Part shown: in pieces, positions 22,159-31,912 of the stretch
How positions within the stretch are numbered: position 1 is the stretch's first letter
Layout: each line of letters begins with the position of its first letter
Assembly: GCF_014637795.1 (NCBI RefSeq)
Contig: NZ_BMFD01000012.1
Span: forward strand, 50,590 to 114,589
Source: Belliella aquatica
Lineage (GTDB): Bacteria; Bacteroidota; Bacteroidia; Cytophagales; Cyclobacteriaceae
DNA length: 64,000 nucleotides
Direction: 5' to 3'
Made by a program: the position numbers and the translations under genes
The notes under the pieces: model-generated
The model's database searches: none
What the model saw: only the letters and a program-made list of their open reading frames with translations
What the model was told of the DNA's origin: nothing

Positions 22159-22869
22159 ATGTATAATAATTTTAAAAAATCTTCCTCCTTGCTTATCTTA
22201 ATTTTTTTTATGGCGTGCATGAAAGAAGTCTATGGACAGAATTTTTATGCTTATCAAACTCCCCTTCAAAACTCTTTAATCATTGGTGTAGGTCCGTCAT
22301 TTATATATGCTGATAATGGAGGAATATATAGTCAATTTAAATTTCAAATAAACCCAGCGATAACTGCTGCTTATAACAGAAAAATAAGTCGTCACTTTAA
22401 TTTAAGAGCCAATTTGGGATACCAAAAGATTGAAGGTCAAGAATCATCAAATCAAAATATCTTAGAAATTTGGGAAAATCGTTCTGCAGCAAATAATTTC
22501 TCTGGTCATGTTTCTTATTTTGATTTCATGCCAGTATTTAACATCTTTCCTTCAGATCATCCTTATTTGAGAACCAAGGTAAATATTTATGGCGGACTTG
22601 GCCTTGGTATTTTGATGTCAAATGTTGACTTAGAATACAGAAATAAAAGAGATGAAAACCATCAAATCATCTCTTTATATGTGCCAATTCGAGCTGGATT
22701 GTCTTATATGATTAATCAAAAAACAGATATCATGTTAGAAGGAAGTATCTTATATAACTTTAGTGATAATGTAGATGGAAATGAAAATTTTAATAGATTT
22801 AATGATCATCTTTTTCAATTACAATTTATGATTAAGAGGTATTTGAATACCTCAACAAACAGGAATTAA
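22159..22869 (+). CDS. Outer-membrane beta-barrel-like protein, unknown
   Basis: This 236-residue protein has an N-terminal signal peptide (LLILIFFMACMKEVYGQ). Amphipathic beta strands follow, with aromatic girdle residues and the barrel-like ends FNLRANLGYQ, NIYGGLGLGIL, VPIRAGLSYMI, MLEGSILYNFSD and LFQLQFMIKRYL. This fits a small OmpA/PorT-like outer-membrane barrel. The name and function are not recognised. The MACMKE segment could be mistaken for a lipobox, but the GQ cleavage site looks better. It is a single gene, convergent with the NusG-like gene. Confidence 0.65.
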   Translation: MYNNFKKSSSLLILIFFMACMKEVYGQNFYAYQTPLQNSLIIGVGPSFIYADNGGIYSQFKFQINPAITAAYNRKISRHFNLRANLGYQKIEGQESSNQNILEIWENRSAANNFSGHVSYFDFMPVFNIFPSDHPYLRTKVNIYGGLGLGILMSNVDLEYRNKRDENHQIISLYVPIRAGLSYMINQKTDIMLEGSILYNFSDNVDGNENFNRFNDHLFQLQFMIKRYLNTSTNRN

Positions 22870-22971
22870 TTGAAATGATGTTTTTAAAGAAAGTCTCTTG
22901 TATTCGTTTTGAATTTTAGATTTGATTCTAAAATCATTTTTACAGAATATAAAAGGTAAGAGTTGAGTAAA

Positions 22972-23475
22972 TTACTCAGAAACTGACATTAAAAACTTCC
23001 TTTCAATACTTACCATTAAGTTTTGATTGATACCCGGAACTCTTATAATAAAGTAATCTTTATTGCCTTTATTGACACATTCTCCCGCCATTCCTTCCAA
23101 AGCACCACCGATGATTTTCACCTGTTCTCCTGGCTGAATTTCAGAATTATCGGTTTCTATTGCTACACCTGTTTCGAGGATTCTTTTGATAATATTAATT
23201 TCAGATTGTCTAACCGTAGCATGTTCCCCAGCAAAATGCACAAATTTTACTGCACCAGGCACTTGCAAAGTGTTCCAAAGATCAGCTTTGGTTGTTTTAA
23301 CAAACAGATAGCCATTAAAAAGTGCCTTTTGTACTTTCTTTTTCCTGTCACTCCACTGTCTCAGTTCCTCGATCATCGGAAGAAAAACTTCCAGTCCCTT
23401 TTCTTCTAATCTTTGAGCTACTTTTTTCTCAGCTCTTGATGTGGTATAAAGTACGTACCAATTTAACTCTGCCAT
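22972..23475 (-). CDS. NusG-paralog transcription antiterminator (UpxY/RfaH-like)
   Basis: This 167-residue protein has an N-terminal NGN domain (NWYVLYTTSRAEKKVAQRL, then EVFLPMIEELRQW and ALFNGYLFVK). A C-terminal KOW domain follows (PGEQVKIIGGALEGMAGEC). It is a specialised NusG paralog, not the housekeeping NusG: in Bacteroidota these (UpxY, LoaP-like) normally lead polysaccharide or other long operons and suppress termination. Here no such operon is adjacent; the RND operon on the same strand lies downstream (95 bases after its stop is the operon's own terminator region on the other side). Target is unknown. Confidence 0.85.
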   Translation of the reverse strand: MAELNWYVLYTTSRAEKKVAQRLEEKGLEVFLPMIEELRQWSDRKKKVQKALFNGYLFVKTTKADLWNTLQVPGAVKFVHFAGEHATVRQSEINIIKRILETGVAIETDNSEIQPGEQVKIIGGALEGMAGECVNKGNKDYFIIRVPGINQNLMVSIERKFLMSVSE

Positions 23476-23504
23476 TTTGCCTATTTATTTCAAAAATGTA
23501 AAAT

Positions 23505-23540
23505 TAAAAACCCTTGAGATAAAATCCCAAGGGTTTAAAC
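23505..23540 (-). terminator. Terminator of the RND efflux operon
   Basis: On the minus strand AAACCCTTGGGAT / ATCTCAAGGGTTT forms a long stem with a 3-nt loop, followed by a T-rich tail. It lies 30 bases after the acrB-like stop codon and before the NusG-like start. Confidence 0.8.
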
Positions 23541-23570
23541 ATTTAAAACCACCAACCTTCATTAATCATG

Positions 23571-26500
23571 CTATTTCAATCTACGAATCAACATGTTTAA
23601 TTTGTCTGCCAATAAATACATGACAGGCACAATTACTAACGTCAAGAAGGTCGCAAAGGTTAACCCAAATATTACTGTCCAAGCCATTGGTCCCCAGAAG
23701 GTCGCATTATCTCCTCCAATGTAAAACTGAGGATCAAATTCCGATAACATGGTAGCAAAATTGATGTTCATTCCAATCGCCAAAGGTATCAATCCAAGCA
23801 CTGTTGTGATCGCTGTAAGCAATACTGGTCTTAGCCTTGTTTTTCCTCCTTGAATTATACTTTCTAATAAATCTTCAATTGATAAGAATTCATCATCATT
23901 CAAGTCCAATTCCTGTCGTCTTCGTTCCCTTACCAAATTCGTGTAATCTATAAGTACAATGGCATTGTTTACCACGACTCCAGCAAGAGAAATAATCCCA
24001 ATTCCTGTCATAATTACCACAAAATCCATATTGAAGATTACCAATCCAAGAAATACTCCAATCGTACTCAAGACTACAGAAGCCATGATGATGAAAGGCG
24101 TAGTCACTGAGTTGAATTGAGCAACAATGATCAAGAAAATCACAGATATTGCAATAAACAATGCCCGCATCAAGAAAGCTGTTGATTTGGCTTGCTCTTC
24201 CTGTTCTCCTGTAAATTTCACCGTGATACCTTCACTCGTTTCGTAATTCGCAGTCAATTCCTTGAGTTTGTTATTAATCTCAGTAGGATTGTACCCGTCA
24301 GTTACATTGGAGAAAATAGAAATCACTTTATTCAAATCCTTTCTTTTCACGGAACCATAGGTAGATCCATATTCTAAGGTCGCTACAGCAGAGATTGGCA
24401 CTTCCTTTTGATTGCCAAATTTATCCCTGAAACTAATCTTCTTGTTGATCAGAGAAGACAAATCATAACGGTATTCATCTTTCAATCTCAATTGAATTGG
24501 ATAATCTTCTTCACCGTCTTTAAATTTCGAAACTTCAAGACCAAAAAGGGCTGTTCTCAATTCATTAGCGATAGAAGACGTAGAAAGTCCGAATCTTCTT
24601 GCTTTCTCCCGATCGATATTCAAAACCACTTCAGGGCTTCCAAGCTCCAAGTCAGTTTTCAATTCTTCAATTCCAGGAATATTAGCTGACACTAAATATT
24701 CTCTGTATTTACCGACGTAAGCTATCAACTCTTCGAAATTCTCTCCACTTACTTCGATATTCACTGCCTTGCCTACTGGAGGTCCATCTCTTTGCTTATC
24801 AACTGTGAACAAAACACCAGGATACTTATCAACCAAGTCCCTGATATCTTCCATTACCTGATTTGTGTTGATCCCATTTCGATACTGAATCTCTACGAAA
24901 CTTATGGTGATTTTAGCCTTATGAGGTGTATTTGCTATGCTTGGACCTTCGGATTGATCACCCGTACCCTCTCCCACTTGCGTGATGATGGACTCGATGA
25001 TATCATTATAAGGTTCCAAAACATTCAACAAATCGTCTTCCATGGACTTCACAAATTCATTAGTCGCTTCGGTGTCTGTCCCGATTGGATTTTCCACAAA
25101 AACATTCACCAATGCAGGTTCATTATCTGGAAAGAATAACACTTTTGGAGATCGCACAAACAACAAACCTACAGAAAGCAACAACACCAAAAATATCCCG
25201 CCAAAAAACAAATAAGGTTTCCAACCATTCAATGCAAATACTAAAGTAGCCTCGTAGGCATTTTCTAATTTCACTAAGAAAACATTCTGAAACCATCTAA
25301 TCGCTTTTCTTAATACCAAAACATTGAATATTGTGAAAATAGCAGCAATCATGGCCAAATTACCAATCGAAATCCATCCAAACATGTATGATAGAATCGC
25401 AACCACCATTAAAAAAAGAGCTATTAACAATGGTTTTTTCCTAGATTTTTCTGTGTCGACATCCTGAACTTTCATATACAATGAAGTCAACACTGGATTG
25501 ACGACCAATGCAACAAATAGTGATGATGACAACACAATAATCAAGGTGATAGGAAGGTATTTCATAAACTCTCCTATCAAATCATCCCAAAATGCTAGAG
25601 GAAGAAAAGCTGCTAAAGTTGTCGCTGTAGATGTAATAATCGGCCAAGCAACTTCTCCAACTCCCTCTTTTGCTGCGATGATCGGCGACTTTCCTTCTTG
25701 CATCAAGCGGTAGATATTTTCTACTACCACAATGCCATTATCCACAAGCATACCCAATGCTAGAATTAAGGCAAAAAGCACCATCAGGTTCAAGGTTATC
25801 CCAAATGCATTCAAAATCAGGAATGAAATGAACATGGAGAGCGGAATAGCAACCCCTACGAAAAGTGCATTCCTAAAACCTAGGAAAAACATCAAAACTA
25901 AAATCACAAGAATTACACCGAAAATAATACTATTTTCAAGATCATTTACTTGAGATCTAGTTTGCTTGGATTGATCGTTGGTAATGCTGATTTCCAAATC
26001 TGCAGGAAATCTATTTGCTTTTGCATTGTCTAATAAGGCCTTGATCTTATCAGATGCGTCAAGGAGATTTTCTCCACTTCTCTTGATGACGTTGACAGTT
26101 ACTACAGGCAGTTTATTGCTTCTTGCATAACTCGTACGCTCTTTATAAGTATCCTTTACTTCGGCAACATCTCTCAGATATACGATTCTATTATTTTCTG
26201 TTTTGATGATGATATCGAGAATTTCTTCGGCTTTTTTAAATTCACCGGTAATTCTTAGAGCTCTTCTAAAATCACCTGAAAGAACATTACCACCTGAGAT
26301 AGTCACATTTTCTTGTCCAATCGCTTCCGAAATATCAGAAAAAGAAACTCCCAATGCTTCCATTTTGAAAATATCAGCATCAACTCTAATTTCTCTTTCA
26401 ATAATACCTCTTAATTCTGCTTTAGAAATTTCAGGGAGTTTTTCGATTTCATCTTCCAAATACTCTCCGTATTTTTTCAGTTCTTCTTCCGTATAATTAC

Positions 26501-26978
26501 CTGAAATATTCACATTCATGATCGGGAAATCAGAAGTATTTACTTCAATCACGTCAGGCTCCTGATCTAGATCATTCGGTAATTCACTTTTTGATTTATC
26601 TACCGCATCTTTTACATCTTGAATAGCTTTGGAAATCTCCACTCCTGGGTTGAATTCCACTACAATAGATGAAAAATCCTGAACAGAAGTCGATTTGATA
26701 TCTTTGATATTGTTGATTCCTTTCAGTTCCTTTTCGATTGGTCTAGTGATCAAATTTTCCATATCCACAGGTGAGTTACCCGGATAGGCTGTACCCACAT
26801 AGACAGTAGGGATTACAATTTCAGGGAAACTTTCTTTTGGCATTGTTTTGTATGCCAAGATTCCTAAAGCGGTTATGATAAAAACCAATATGACAATCGA
26901 AGTCTGATTATCAACAGAGAGGGAACTCAACCCAAACTGTCTGGTAACTCCTTTTTTCTTTTCTTCTTGATTTGACAT
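23571..26978 (-). CDS. RND-family efflux transporter permease
   Basis: This 1135-residue inner-membrane proton-driven pump of the AcrB/HAE1 superfamily has two repeats, each with a first membrane helix, a periplasmic porter region and a cluster of helices. The first helix is TSIVILVFIITALGILAY. The helix-4 region carries FALILALGMLVDNGIVVVENIYR, with the acidic residue of the proton relay. The second half has GIISLAGVVVNNAIVLIDY. The ATG at 26978 follows the adaptor stop by 7 bases; a TTG at 26996 is the alternative. The substrate cannot be inferred. It forms a tripartite pump with the two genes upstream. Confidence 0.93.
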   Translation of the reverse strand: MSNQEEKKKGVTRQFGLSSLSVDNQTSIVILVFIITALGILAYKTMPKESFPEIVIPTVYVGTAYPGNSPVDMENLITRPIEKELKGINNIKDIKSTSVQDFSSIVVEFNPGVEISKAIQDVKDAVDKSKSELPNDLDQEPDVIEVNTSDFPIMNVNISGNYTEEELKKYGEYLEDEIEKLPEISKAELRGIIEREIRVDADIFKMEALGVSFSDISEAIGQENVTISGGNVLSGDFRRALRITGEFKKAEEILDIIIKTENNRIVYLRDVAEVKDTYKERTSYARSNKLPVVTVNVIKRSGENLLDASDKIKALLDNAKANRFPADLEISITNDQSKQTRSQVNDLENSIIFGVILVILVLMFFLGFRNALFVGVAIPLSMFISFLILNAFGITLNLMVLFALILALGMLVDNGIVVVENIYRLMQEGKSPIIAAKEGVGEVAWPIITSTATTLAAFLPLAFWDDLIGEFMKYLPITLIIVLSSSLFVALVVNPVLTSLYMKVQDVDTEKSRKKPLLIALFLMVVAILSYMFGWISIGNLAMIAAIFTIFNVLVLRKAIRWFQNVFLVKLENAYEATLVFALNGWKPYLFFGGIFLVLLLSVGLLFVRSPKVLFFPDNEPALVNVFVENPIGTDTEATNEFVKSMEDDLLNVLEPYNDIIESIITQVGEGTGDQSEGPSIANTPHKAKITISFVEIQYRNGINTNQVMEDIRDLVDKYPGVLFTVDKQRDGPPVGKAVNIEVSGENFEELIAYVGKYREYLVSANIPGIEELKTDLELGSPEVVLNIDREKARRFGLSTSSIANELRTALFGLEVSKFKDGEEDYPIQLRLKDEYRYDLSSLINKKISFRDKFGNQKEVPISAVATLEYGSTYGSVKRKDLNKVISIFSNVTDGYNPTEINNKLKELTANYETSEGITVKFTGEQEEQAKSTAFLMRALFIAISVIFLIIVAQFNSVTTPFIIMASVVLSTIGVFLGLVIFNMDFVVIMTGIGIISLAGVVVNNAIVLIDYTNLVRERRRQELDLNDDEFLSIEDLLESIIQGGKTRLRPVLLTAITTVLGLIPLAIGMNINFATMLSEFDPQFYIGGDNATFWGPMAWTVIFGLTFATFLTLVIVPVMYLLADKLNMLIRRLK

Positions 26979-26985
26979 GAGAAAA

Positions 26986-28113
26986 TTATTGGGCAATGTT
27001 TACACTAAAATTATCTCCAACTTCACGGAATCCTTTATCCACCAATGTTTCAGAACCATCTAGTCCTTCAAGAACTTCTGTGATTTCTTGGTAAACTTTT
27101 CCTCTGGTTATATATCTTTTTTTGCTAAGACCTCCTTCAACCACAAAGATGTAATCTCCTTTACTATCCTGCAGGATCAGGTAGTTAGGAACTGTGATCG
27201 CATTTTTATTTTCATAATCATTGATTTTCATTACTGAAATCATGTTTGGCTTCACGTAAGAAAGATTAGGCAAGACGACTTCCACTTTAAAAGTTCTGTT
27301 GTTTGGATTGATAATCGCTCCGATAGCAGAAACCTTCGTCTTTAGAGTTTTATTAATTGATGGAAAAGAAACTTCAACAGAATCACCTCTATTTACAATT
27401 CCTACATACCTTTCAGAGACATCTGATTCAATAAATAAATCACTTTCACCGACAAACTGGAACATCGGTGTACCCGGCTGAACCAATTCACCCAAGCGTA
27501 CATTCACTGTCTCAACCGTTCCATTGAAAGGTGCTCTTACCTTTGTTCTATTCAGTTGAGTAGTTAAACCCGCCATTGTTTTTTCTAAAGATTCTTTTCT
27601 ATTCTTAGCTTCCAGAAACTGAATTTCAGTACCGATTTGCTGTTTCCAAAGTCTCTCTTGCTTTTCAAAAACTATCACAGCGAGTTCTAGCTGCTTTTCC
27701 ATTTCATCGATATTTCTTTGAATAGATTCTGCATCAATTACTGCGAGGATTTCTCCTTTAGCTACACGCATGCCTTCTACGGCTGTGATTTCTTGGATTC
27801 TTCCAGAAGACTCACCTGATATATTGACATTTTTCTTAGATAGCACAGCGCCTGTTACTTCCACAAAATGCTGAAAAACCTCTTTTTTAGGAGTTGTGGT
27901 AGAGATCAACACAGACTTTCTGTTCAATTTCCCAAACTCTGGATCAAGAGCAGAGATCTCTTTCTCAAGCGTCTCGATAGAAACTCTAAGTTCTGATGCT
28001 TGAGTTTTCAATTCATCTAATTCAGCTTTTTTAACTGACAATTCATCTTCTTTAGCACACGAAAACATCATTGCTGCTAAAGGAAGGATCAAAAATTTTG
28101 AATATGATTTCAT
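26986..28113 (-). CDS. RND efflux periplasmic adaptor lipoprotein
   Basis: This 375-residue membrane-fusion protein carries a lipobox (LAAMMFSC, Cys19), so it is probably lipid-anchored in the periplasm. A coiled coil near residues 25-60 and a second in the hairpin (ERLWKQQIGTEIQFLEAKNR) flank the lipoyl-like halves (RVAKGEILAVIDAE; KVRAPFNGTVETVNVRLGE). A beta-barrel domain and membrane-proximal domain follow. It sits between the TolC-like and pump genes in one operon and links the two membranes. Confidence 0.92.
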   Translation of the reverse strand: MKSYSKFLILPLAAMMFSCAKEDELSVKKAELDELKTQASELRVSIETLEKEISALDPEFGKLNRKSVLISTTTPKKEVFQHFVEVTGAVLSKKNVNISGESSGRIQEITAVEGMRVAKGEILAVIDAESIQRNIDEMEKQLELAVIVFEKQERLWKQQIGTEIQFLEAKNRKESLEKTMAGLTTQLNRTKVRAPFNGTVETVNVRLGELVQPGTPMFQFVGESDLFIESDVSERYVGIVNRGDSVEVSFPSINKTLKTKVSAIGAIINPNNRTFKVEVVLPNLSYVKPNMISVMKINDYENKNAITVPNYLILQDSKGDYIFVVEGGLSKKRYITRGKVYQEITEVLEGLDGSETLVDKGFREVGDNFSVNIAQ

Positions 28114-28146
28114 ATAGATTTATTATACAATTTTCTTGTTCTGATT

Positions 28147-29535
28147 TTATAAAATTCCTAATGCTTTTTCCAAATCTACTTTGGCTATCAATGCATCATA
28201 TAGAGCTGAGAAGTAATTGGTTTCTGCTTCTTTCAAAGCGGAATCTGCTTCCACTACTTCCAAATTAGACCCCACACCTTCCTGATATTTAATTTTTGTC
28301 ATTTCAAAAACTTCCAAAGCCAAGCCTCTATTCTCTTCTTGTACATTTAAGGTTCTTAAAGCATTTCGAAGGGTGATATTTGCCTGATACCTTTCCAATT
28401 CAATATTCTCTTCCAAATAATACTTTTGATTTTCGAGTTGCTTGATTTGAACTCTATTCTGTTGAACCTTATAACTTTTTCTTAATCCATCAAAAATTGG
28501 TATGTTCAGCCTAACTCCGGCAAACGAAGATGAAAACCATCTATCAGAATCTAAAACTGTTTCAAATCTTTGAGCACCAGTGACTCTCTGAAATGTACCA
28601 AAAGCAGATATATTAGGCATATATTGAACTTGATTATTTTTCAAATCCAACTTTGCCAAATCAAGATTTGTGTCCAGTTGATCAACTTCTACTCTCCTGT
28701 ATCCATTATTACTCAGGAGTGATTCTAATTCGCTGACTGAATTGATATCAGAAATATTCTGATTAAGCACAACTTCTGTATTGATAGGCATACCCATTTG
28801 AACTTTCAAAAGCTGCATACTTATTTCCTCTGCTGCTTGAACTTTATCAAATTCTGACTGTAGATTATTTAATTGAACTTTTACTCTACTCACATCTAGT
28901 TTTTCTACAAAACCTTCCTCATATAAAGCCTCAGTTTCTTTTAGCAATTGTTTAATTCTATCAAGATTAGCTGAAACTAGTTCTTTTCTTTCTTTATTGA
29001 TTAGGACAGTGAAAAAAGCTTTTTTGATAGACTCAATGATATCATTTTCGGTTTTTTCTTTGTCAAATTCAGTAAGTGATTTCAAGGTTTTAGCTGCCTT
29101 CAAACCAACAAAGTAAGAACCATTAAAAATCATTTGTTCAATGGAAACTGATAATGAAGATTGATAATTTACTGCAAATGGAATTACCGTAATGTCGTCA
29201 GGACTGTTCATCCCAGGATCAGATCCTCCATCACCATTTCCTCCACCAAGTGCCCCACCAGCTTCCGCAGGTAAAATAAGTAAAGGCGGTTGCAAGTTCT
29301 TTGTCATTTCAACCGTACTGTTGATCTGAGGGAGCCCAGTAGCTCTGTTTTCTCCAATTATGCCTTTTGAAATAAGGATTTCCAACTGAGCATTTTTAGC
29401 ATCCACATTATTTTCTAGGGCATACTTGATACTTTCATCTAAAGTCAGCTGAATTACTTGCTGAGCCAAAGCAACTTGGCAAAACGAAAAGCTGAATAGC
29501 ATCAAGAAAACCCCTTTTATGATTGATTTCTTCAT
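28147..29535 (-). CDS. TolC-family outer-membrane efflux channel
   Basis: This 462-residue protein has a signal peptide (ending QVALAQQ) and two outer-membrane efflux (OEP) repeats. The repeats begin LTLDESIKYALENNVDAKNA and LDLAKLDLKNNQVQYMPNISAF (quoted in part). The coiled-coil helices of the periplasmic tunnel show as ELVSANLDRIKQLLKETEALYEEG and the matching second-half helix. A Gly-rich insertion GGALGGGNGDGGSD at about residue 92 is likely an extracellular loop. It is the second gene of the tetR-tolC-hlyD-acrB operon. Confidence 0.93.
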   Translation of the reverse strand: MKKSIIKGVFLMLFSFSFCQVALAQQVIQLTLDESIKYALENNVDAKNAQLEILISKGIIGENRATGLPQINSTVEMTKNLQPPLLILPAEAGGALGGGNGDGGSDPGMNSPDDITVIPFAVNYQSSLSVSIEQMIFNGSYFVGLKAAKTLKSLTEFDKEKTENDIIESIKKAFFTVLINKERKELVSANLDRIKQLLKETEALYEEGFVEKLDVSRVKVQLNNLQSEFDKVQAAEEISMQLLKVQMGMPINTEVVLNQNISDINSVSELESLLSNNGYRRVEVDQLDTNLDLAKLDLKNNQVQYMPNISAFGTFQRVTGAQRFETVLDSDRWFSSSFAGVRLNIPIFDGLRKSYKVQQNRVQIKQLENQKYYLEENIELERYQANITLRNALRTLNVQEENRGLALEVFEMTKIKYQEGVGSNLEVVEADSALKEAETNYFSALYDALIAKVDLEKALGIL

Positions 29536-29539
29536 AGTA

Positions 29540-30148
29540 TTAATTTTGGCTGTTTTTCTTTTTTAAATAGGTTTCTTTTCCTTTTTCTGTAAAAATTCCA
29601 TAAAGGAAATGTTCAAACATTTCTAAATGTAAATCTCCCATGTTGTATTTTGAAGGTGGAAATTTGATCGGGTCAAAAAGACTCATCATTTGCTCCATTC
29701 TCATCAAAGCAATAATTTCAGGGTCGATCTCAGGTCTGAAATATCCATCCTGTATACCTTTCTCCAATAAATTGACGATGTCTTGATAGATACATTTACT
29801 TTTGAAATCTTCAAATAATTGCCAACATTGAGGATAATAACGCTGAATCTCATTCATCACCAAAGGATTCATCTCACTAAATCGTTTTCGGATGTAAGTC
29901 GATAAACCAATCAAGTGTTCTATGATACCATCGTTGAGCTGTGGAAGGCGCTTCATCATCAATTCATCATCCTGAATTGCCGACTGAAAAGTTTCCAAAA
30001 CCAAATGATTCTTATCAGTAAATTCCTGATAAATGGTTTTCTTTGAGACGCCTGCCAAACGAGCGATATCATCCATAGTAACTGACCTTATGCCATAATG
30101 CATAAATTGATCAATTGCCGTAGCGATAATTTTTTCTCTTGTCTCCAA
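29540..30148 (-). CDS. TetR-family regulator of the efflux operon
   Basis: This 202-residue regulator starts at a TTG codon; no in-frame ATG lies upstream before stops, and the first internal ATG would remove part of the DNA-binding domain. The helix-turn-helix is in SVTMDDIARLAGVSKKTIYQEF. The C-terminal ligand domain is of the same Bacteroidota type as the regulator at 15866. It ends 4 bases before the TolC gene, so it is cotranscribed with the pump. A perfect palindrome immediately upstream of the start is a candidate autoregulatory operator. The inducer is unknown. Confidence 0.9.
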   Translation of the reverse strand: METREKIIATAIDQFMHYGIRSVTMDDIARLAGVSKKTIYQEFTDKNHLVLETFQSAIQDDELMMKRLPQLNDGIIEHLIGLSTYIRKRFSEMNPLVMNEIQRYYPQCWQLFEDFKSKCIYQDIVNLLEKGIQDGYFRPEIDPEIIALMRMEQMMSLFDPIKFPPSKYNMGDLHLEMFEHFLYGIFTEKGKETYLKKKNSQN

Positions 30149-30153
30149 ATTTT

Positions 30154-30167
30154 TTCTAAATTTAGAA
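30154..30167. promoter_or_regulatory. Perfect 14-bp palindrome upstream of efflux tetR, candidate operator
   Basis: TTCTAAATTTAGAA is a perfect 14-bp palindrome ending 6 bases before the TTG start of the TetR gene. Its position would block the promoter or early transcript of the whole pump operon. That TetR binds it is inference. Confidence 0.4.
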
Positions 30168-30356
30168 CAAAACTCAGGAAACTATTTGAAAGTTCAAAGT
30201 TTCTTAAGTTTTTTACAAATATTTTCTTCCTCTAAGTGAGTAATTCAGGTATATTTTAAATATAAATATTTTAAAAATATGATTTAAAAAAAATATAATT
30301 CCGAAAACCTACATATAGTAATACAATCAATCGTTCTTATTAATAATTTTAAAATA

Positions 30357-31166
30357 ATGATCTTTTTAGAAACCAGCTTTGGGAATTTAGCCTATCAAAA
30401 ACATGGTAAGGGTAGCGATATCCACCTCTTATTTCACGGGTTTGGTCAAAACATGAAGGTGTACGATTCATTTTTATCCTTAAGGAAAGAAACTGATTCT
30501 TTTATCATATTTGATATATTCTATCATGGACAGAGCAGTTGGAAATCGGCAGAACACAAACTAAGCAAGGAAATATGGAAAGAAATTGTCCAAAAGCTGA
30601 TGGAAAAAGAAGGATTTGAAAAATTCCATTTAATCGGCTACAGCATGGGTGGAAAATTTTCCTTGGCTACTTATGAATTATTCCCAGAGCATGTTCAGTC
30701 TCTTCTCCTTATGGCTCCTGATGGAATCAAAACTGGATTTTGGTATAACATGGCAACATTTCCTGGCATACTCAATCGGGTTTTCAAGCACGTAGTATTT
30801 CATCCAGAGCGATTTTTCAAAACAATGAAAGTCCTCAAGATTGTCGGTATTTTACAGAAAAGCTTGATCAAGTTCGTAAAATCTCAAATGAAAACCCGCA
30901 CGATGCGAGCACAGGTCTATTTTACCTGGATAGTTTTCAAACCACTACAGCCCTCTATGGGCAAAATCATCAAATCTCTCAGAGAAAATCAAACCCCCAT
31001 CACCTTAGTAACTGGTAAATTTGACAAAATGGTTACAACAGAAAATCTGAAGAAATTCTCTAGCAAAATCGAACACATTAAAATCGTGGAATTAGAAAGT
31101 GGACACAATACCTTGATTGAAGATACTGTGAATTACTTAGCAAAAGATTTTGATCATCATCAATAA
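30357..31166 (+). CDS. Alpha/beta hydrolase
   Basis: This 269-residue alpha/beta-hydrolase-fold protein has the oxyanion region LLFHGFGQN near residue 25 and the nucleophile elbow GYSMGG (Ser at about residue 97). An acid appears near VTGKFDKMV and the catalytic His in ELESGHNTLIED. A basic helical cap lies between about residues 125 and 200. It is cytoplasmic with no signal peptide, and the substrate is unknown. It is a single gene, convergent with ung. Confidence 0.88.
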   Translation: MIFLETSFGNLAYQKHGKGSDIHLLFHGFGQNMKVYDSFLSLRKETDSFIIFDIFYHGQSSWKSAEHKLSKEIWKEIVQKLMEKEGFEKFHLIGYSMGGKFSLATYELFPEHVQSLLLMAPDGIKTGFWYNMATFPGILNRVFKHVVFHPERFFKTMKVLKIVGILQKSLIKFVKSQMKTRTMRAQVYFTWIVFKPLQPSMGKIIKSLRENQTPITLVTGKFDKMVTTENLKKFSSKIEHIKIVELESGHNTLIEDTVNYLAKDFDHHQ

Positions 31167-31187
31167 TGTTGCTTCTATCGTGTATTC

Positions 31188-31850
31188 TTACCAAATAATT
31201 TTGCTAAGCCCATTTTGCTCTAAATAATCATTCGCCAGCGTGAAATGTCCACAACCTATAAACCCTCGATGCGCAGAAAGTGGACTTGGATGTGGTGCAT
31301 GAAGTTTCAAATGTTTGGATTCGTCGATAAATGCAGCTTTTTTCTGAGCATACGCTCCCCAAAGCATAAAAACGATATTGGATTTTTGTGAAGCAAGTCT
31401 TTGAATTACCGCATCTGTGAAATCCTCCCAGCCTTTTTTCTGATGAGACCCTGCTTCACTTGCTCGCACAGTCAATGTAGCATTCAATAGCAAAACACCT
31501 TGATCTGCCCAACGGGTAAGGTTTCCATTTGCAGGCATCGACTGATCTAAATCTCTGTTAATCTCCTTGAAAATATTCAGCAAACTTGGTGGAAAGGGCA
31601 CTCCCTCTCTAACAGAGAAAGATAATCCATGGGCTTGTCCAGGTCCATGGTAAGGATCTTGACCTAAGATAACCACTTTGACCTTATCAAAAGGACAGTG
31701 CATAAAAGCATTGAAAATTTCTTTTCCTTTAGGATATATTTCCTGCGTAGAATATTCTTCTTTTATAAATTGAGTGAGTTGGGTAAAGTAAGGTTTGTCA
31801 AATTCTTCATTTAAAACAGACTTCCAGCTATGCTCTATTTTTACATCCAT
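31188..31850 (-). CDS. ung: Uracil-DNA glycosylase (family 1)
   Basis: This 220-residue enzyme removes uracil from DNA at the start of base-excision repair. The water-activating loop [18 protein letters not shown] is complete, with catalytic Asp65. The uracil-binding strand [12 protein letters not shown] and the minor-groove loop [17 protein letters not shown], with its His, are present. Length matches family 1 UDG. It stands alone, divergent from apaG. Confidence 0.97.
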   Translation of the reverse strand: MDVKIEHSWKSVLNEEFDKPYFTQLTQFIKEEYSTQEIYPKGKEIFNAFMHCPFDKVKVVILGQDPYHGPGQAHGLSFSVREGVPFPPSLLNIFKEINRDLDQSMPANGNLTRWADQGVLLLNATLTVRASEAGSHQKKGWEDFTDAVIQRLASQKSNIVFMLWGAYAQKKAAFIDESKHLKLHAPHPSPLSAHRGFIGCGHFTLANDYLEQNGLSKIIW

Positions 31851-31912
31851 TATGTTAATTTTTCGTTGTGGTTTGATTAGAATCCTTTAGATTTGTTAGG
31901 TATAAATTCAAA

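Noticed and set aside
22972..23475. A capsule or exopolysaccharide locus led by the NusG-like factor
   Set aside because: No glycosyltransferase, Wzx/Wzy or sugar-nucleotide gene lies on either side.
23571..30148. Horizontal-transfer island at the efflux operon
   Set aside because: Base composition, codon style and flanks look like the rest; no integrase, tRNA junction or IS is present.
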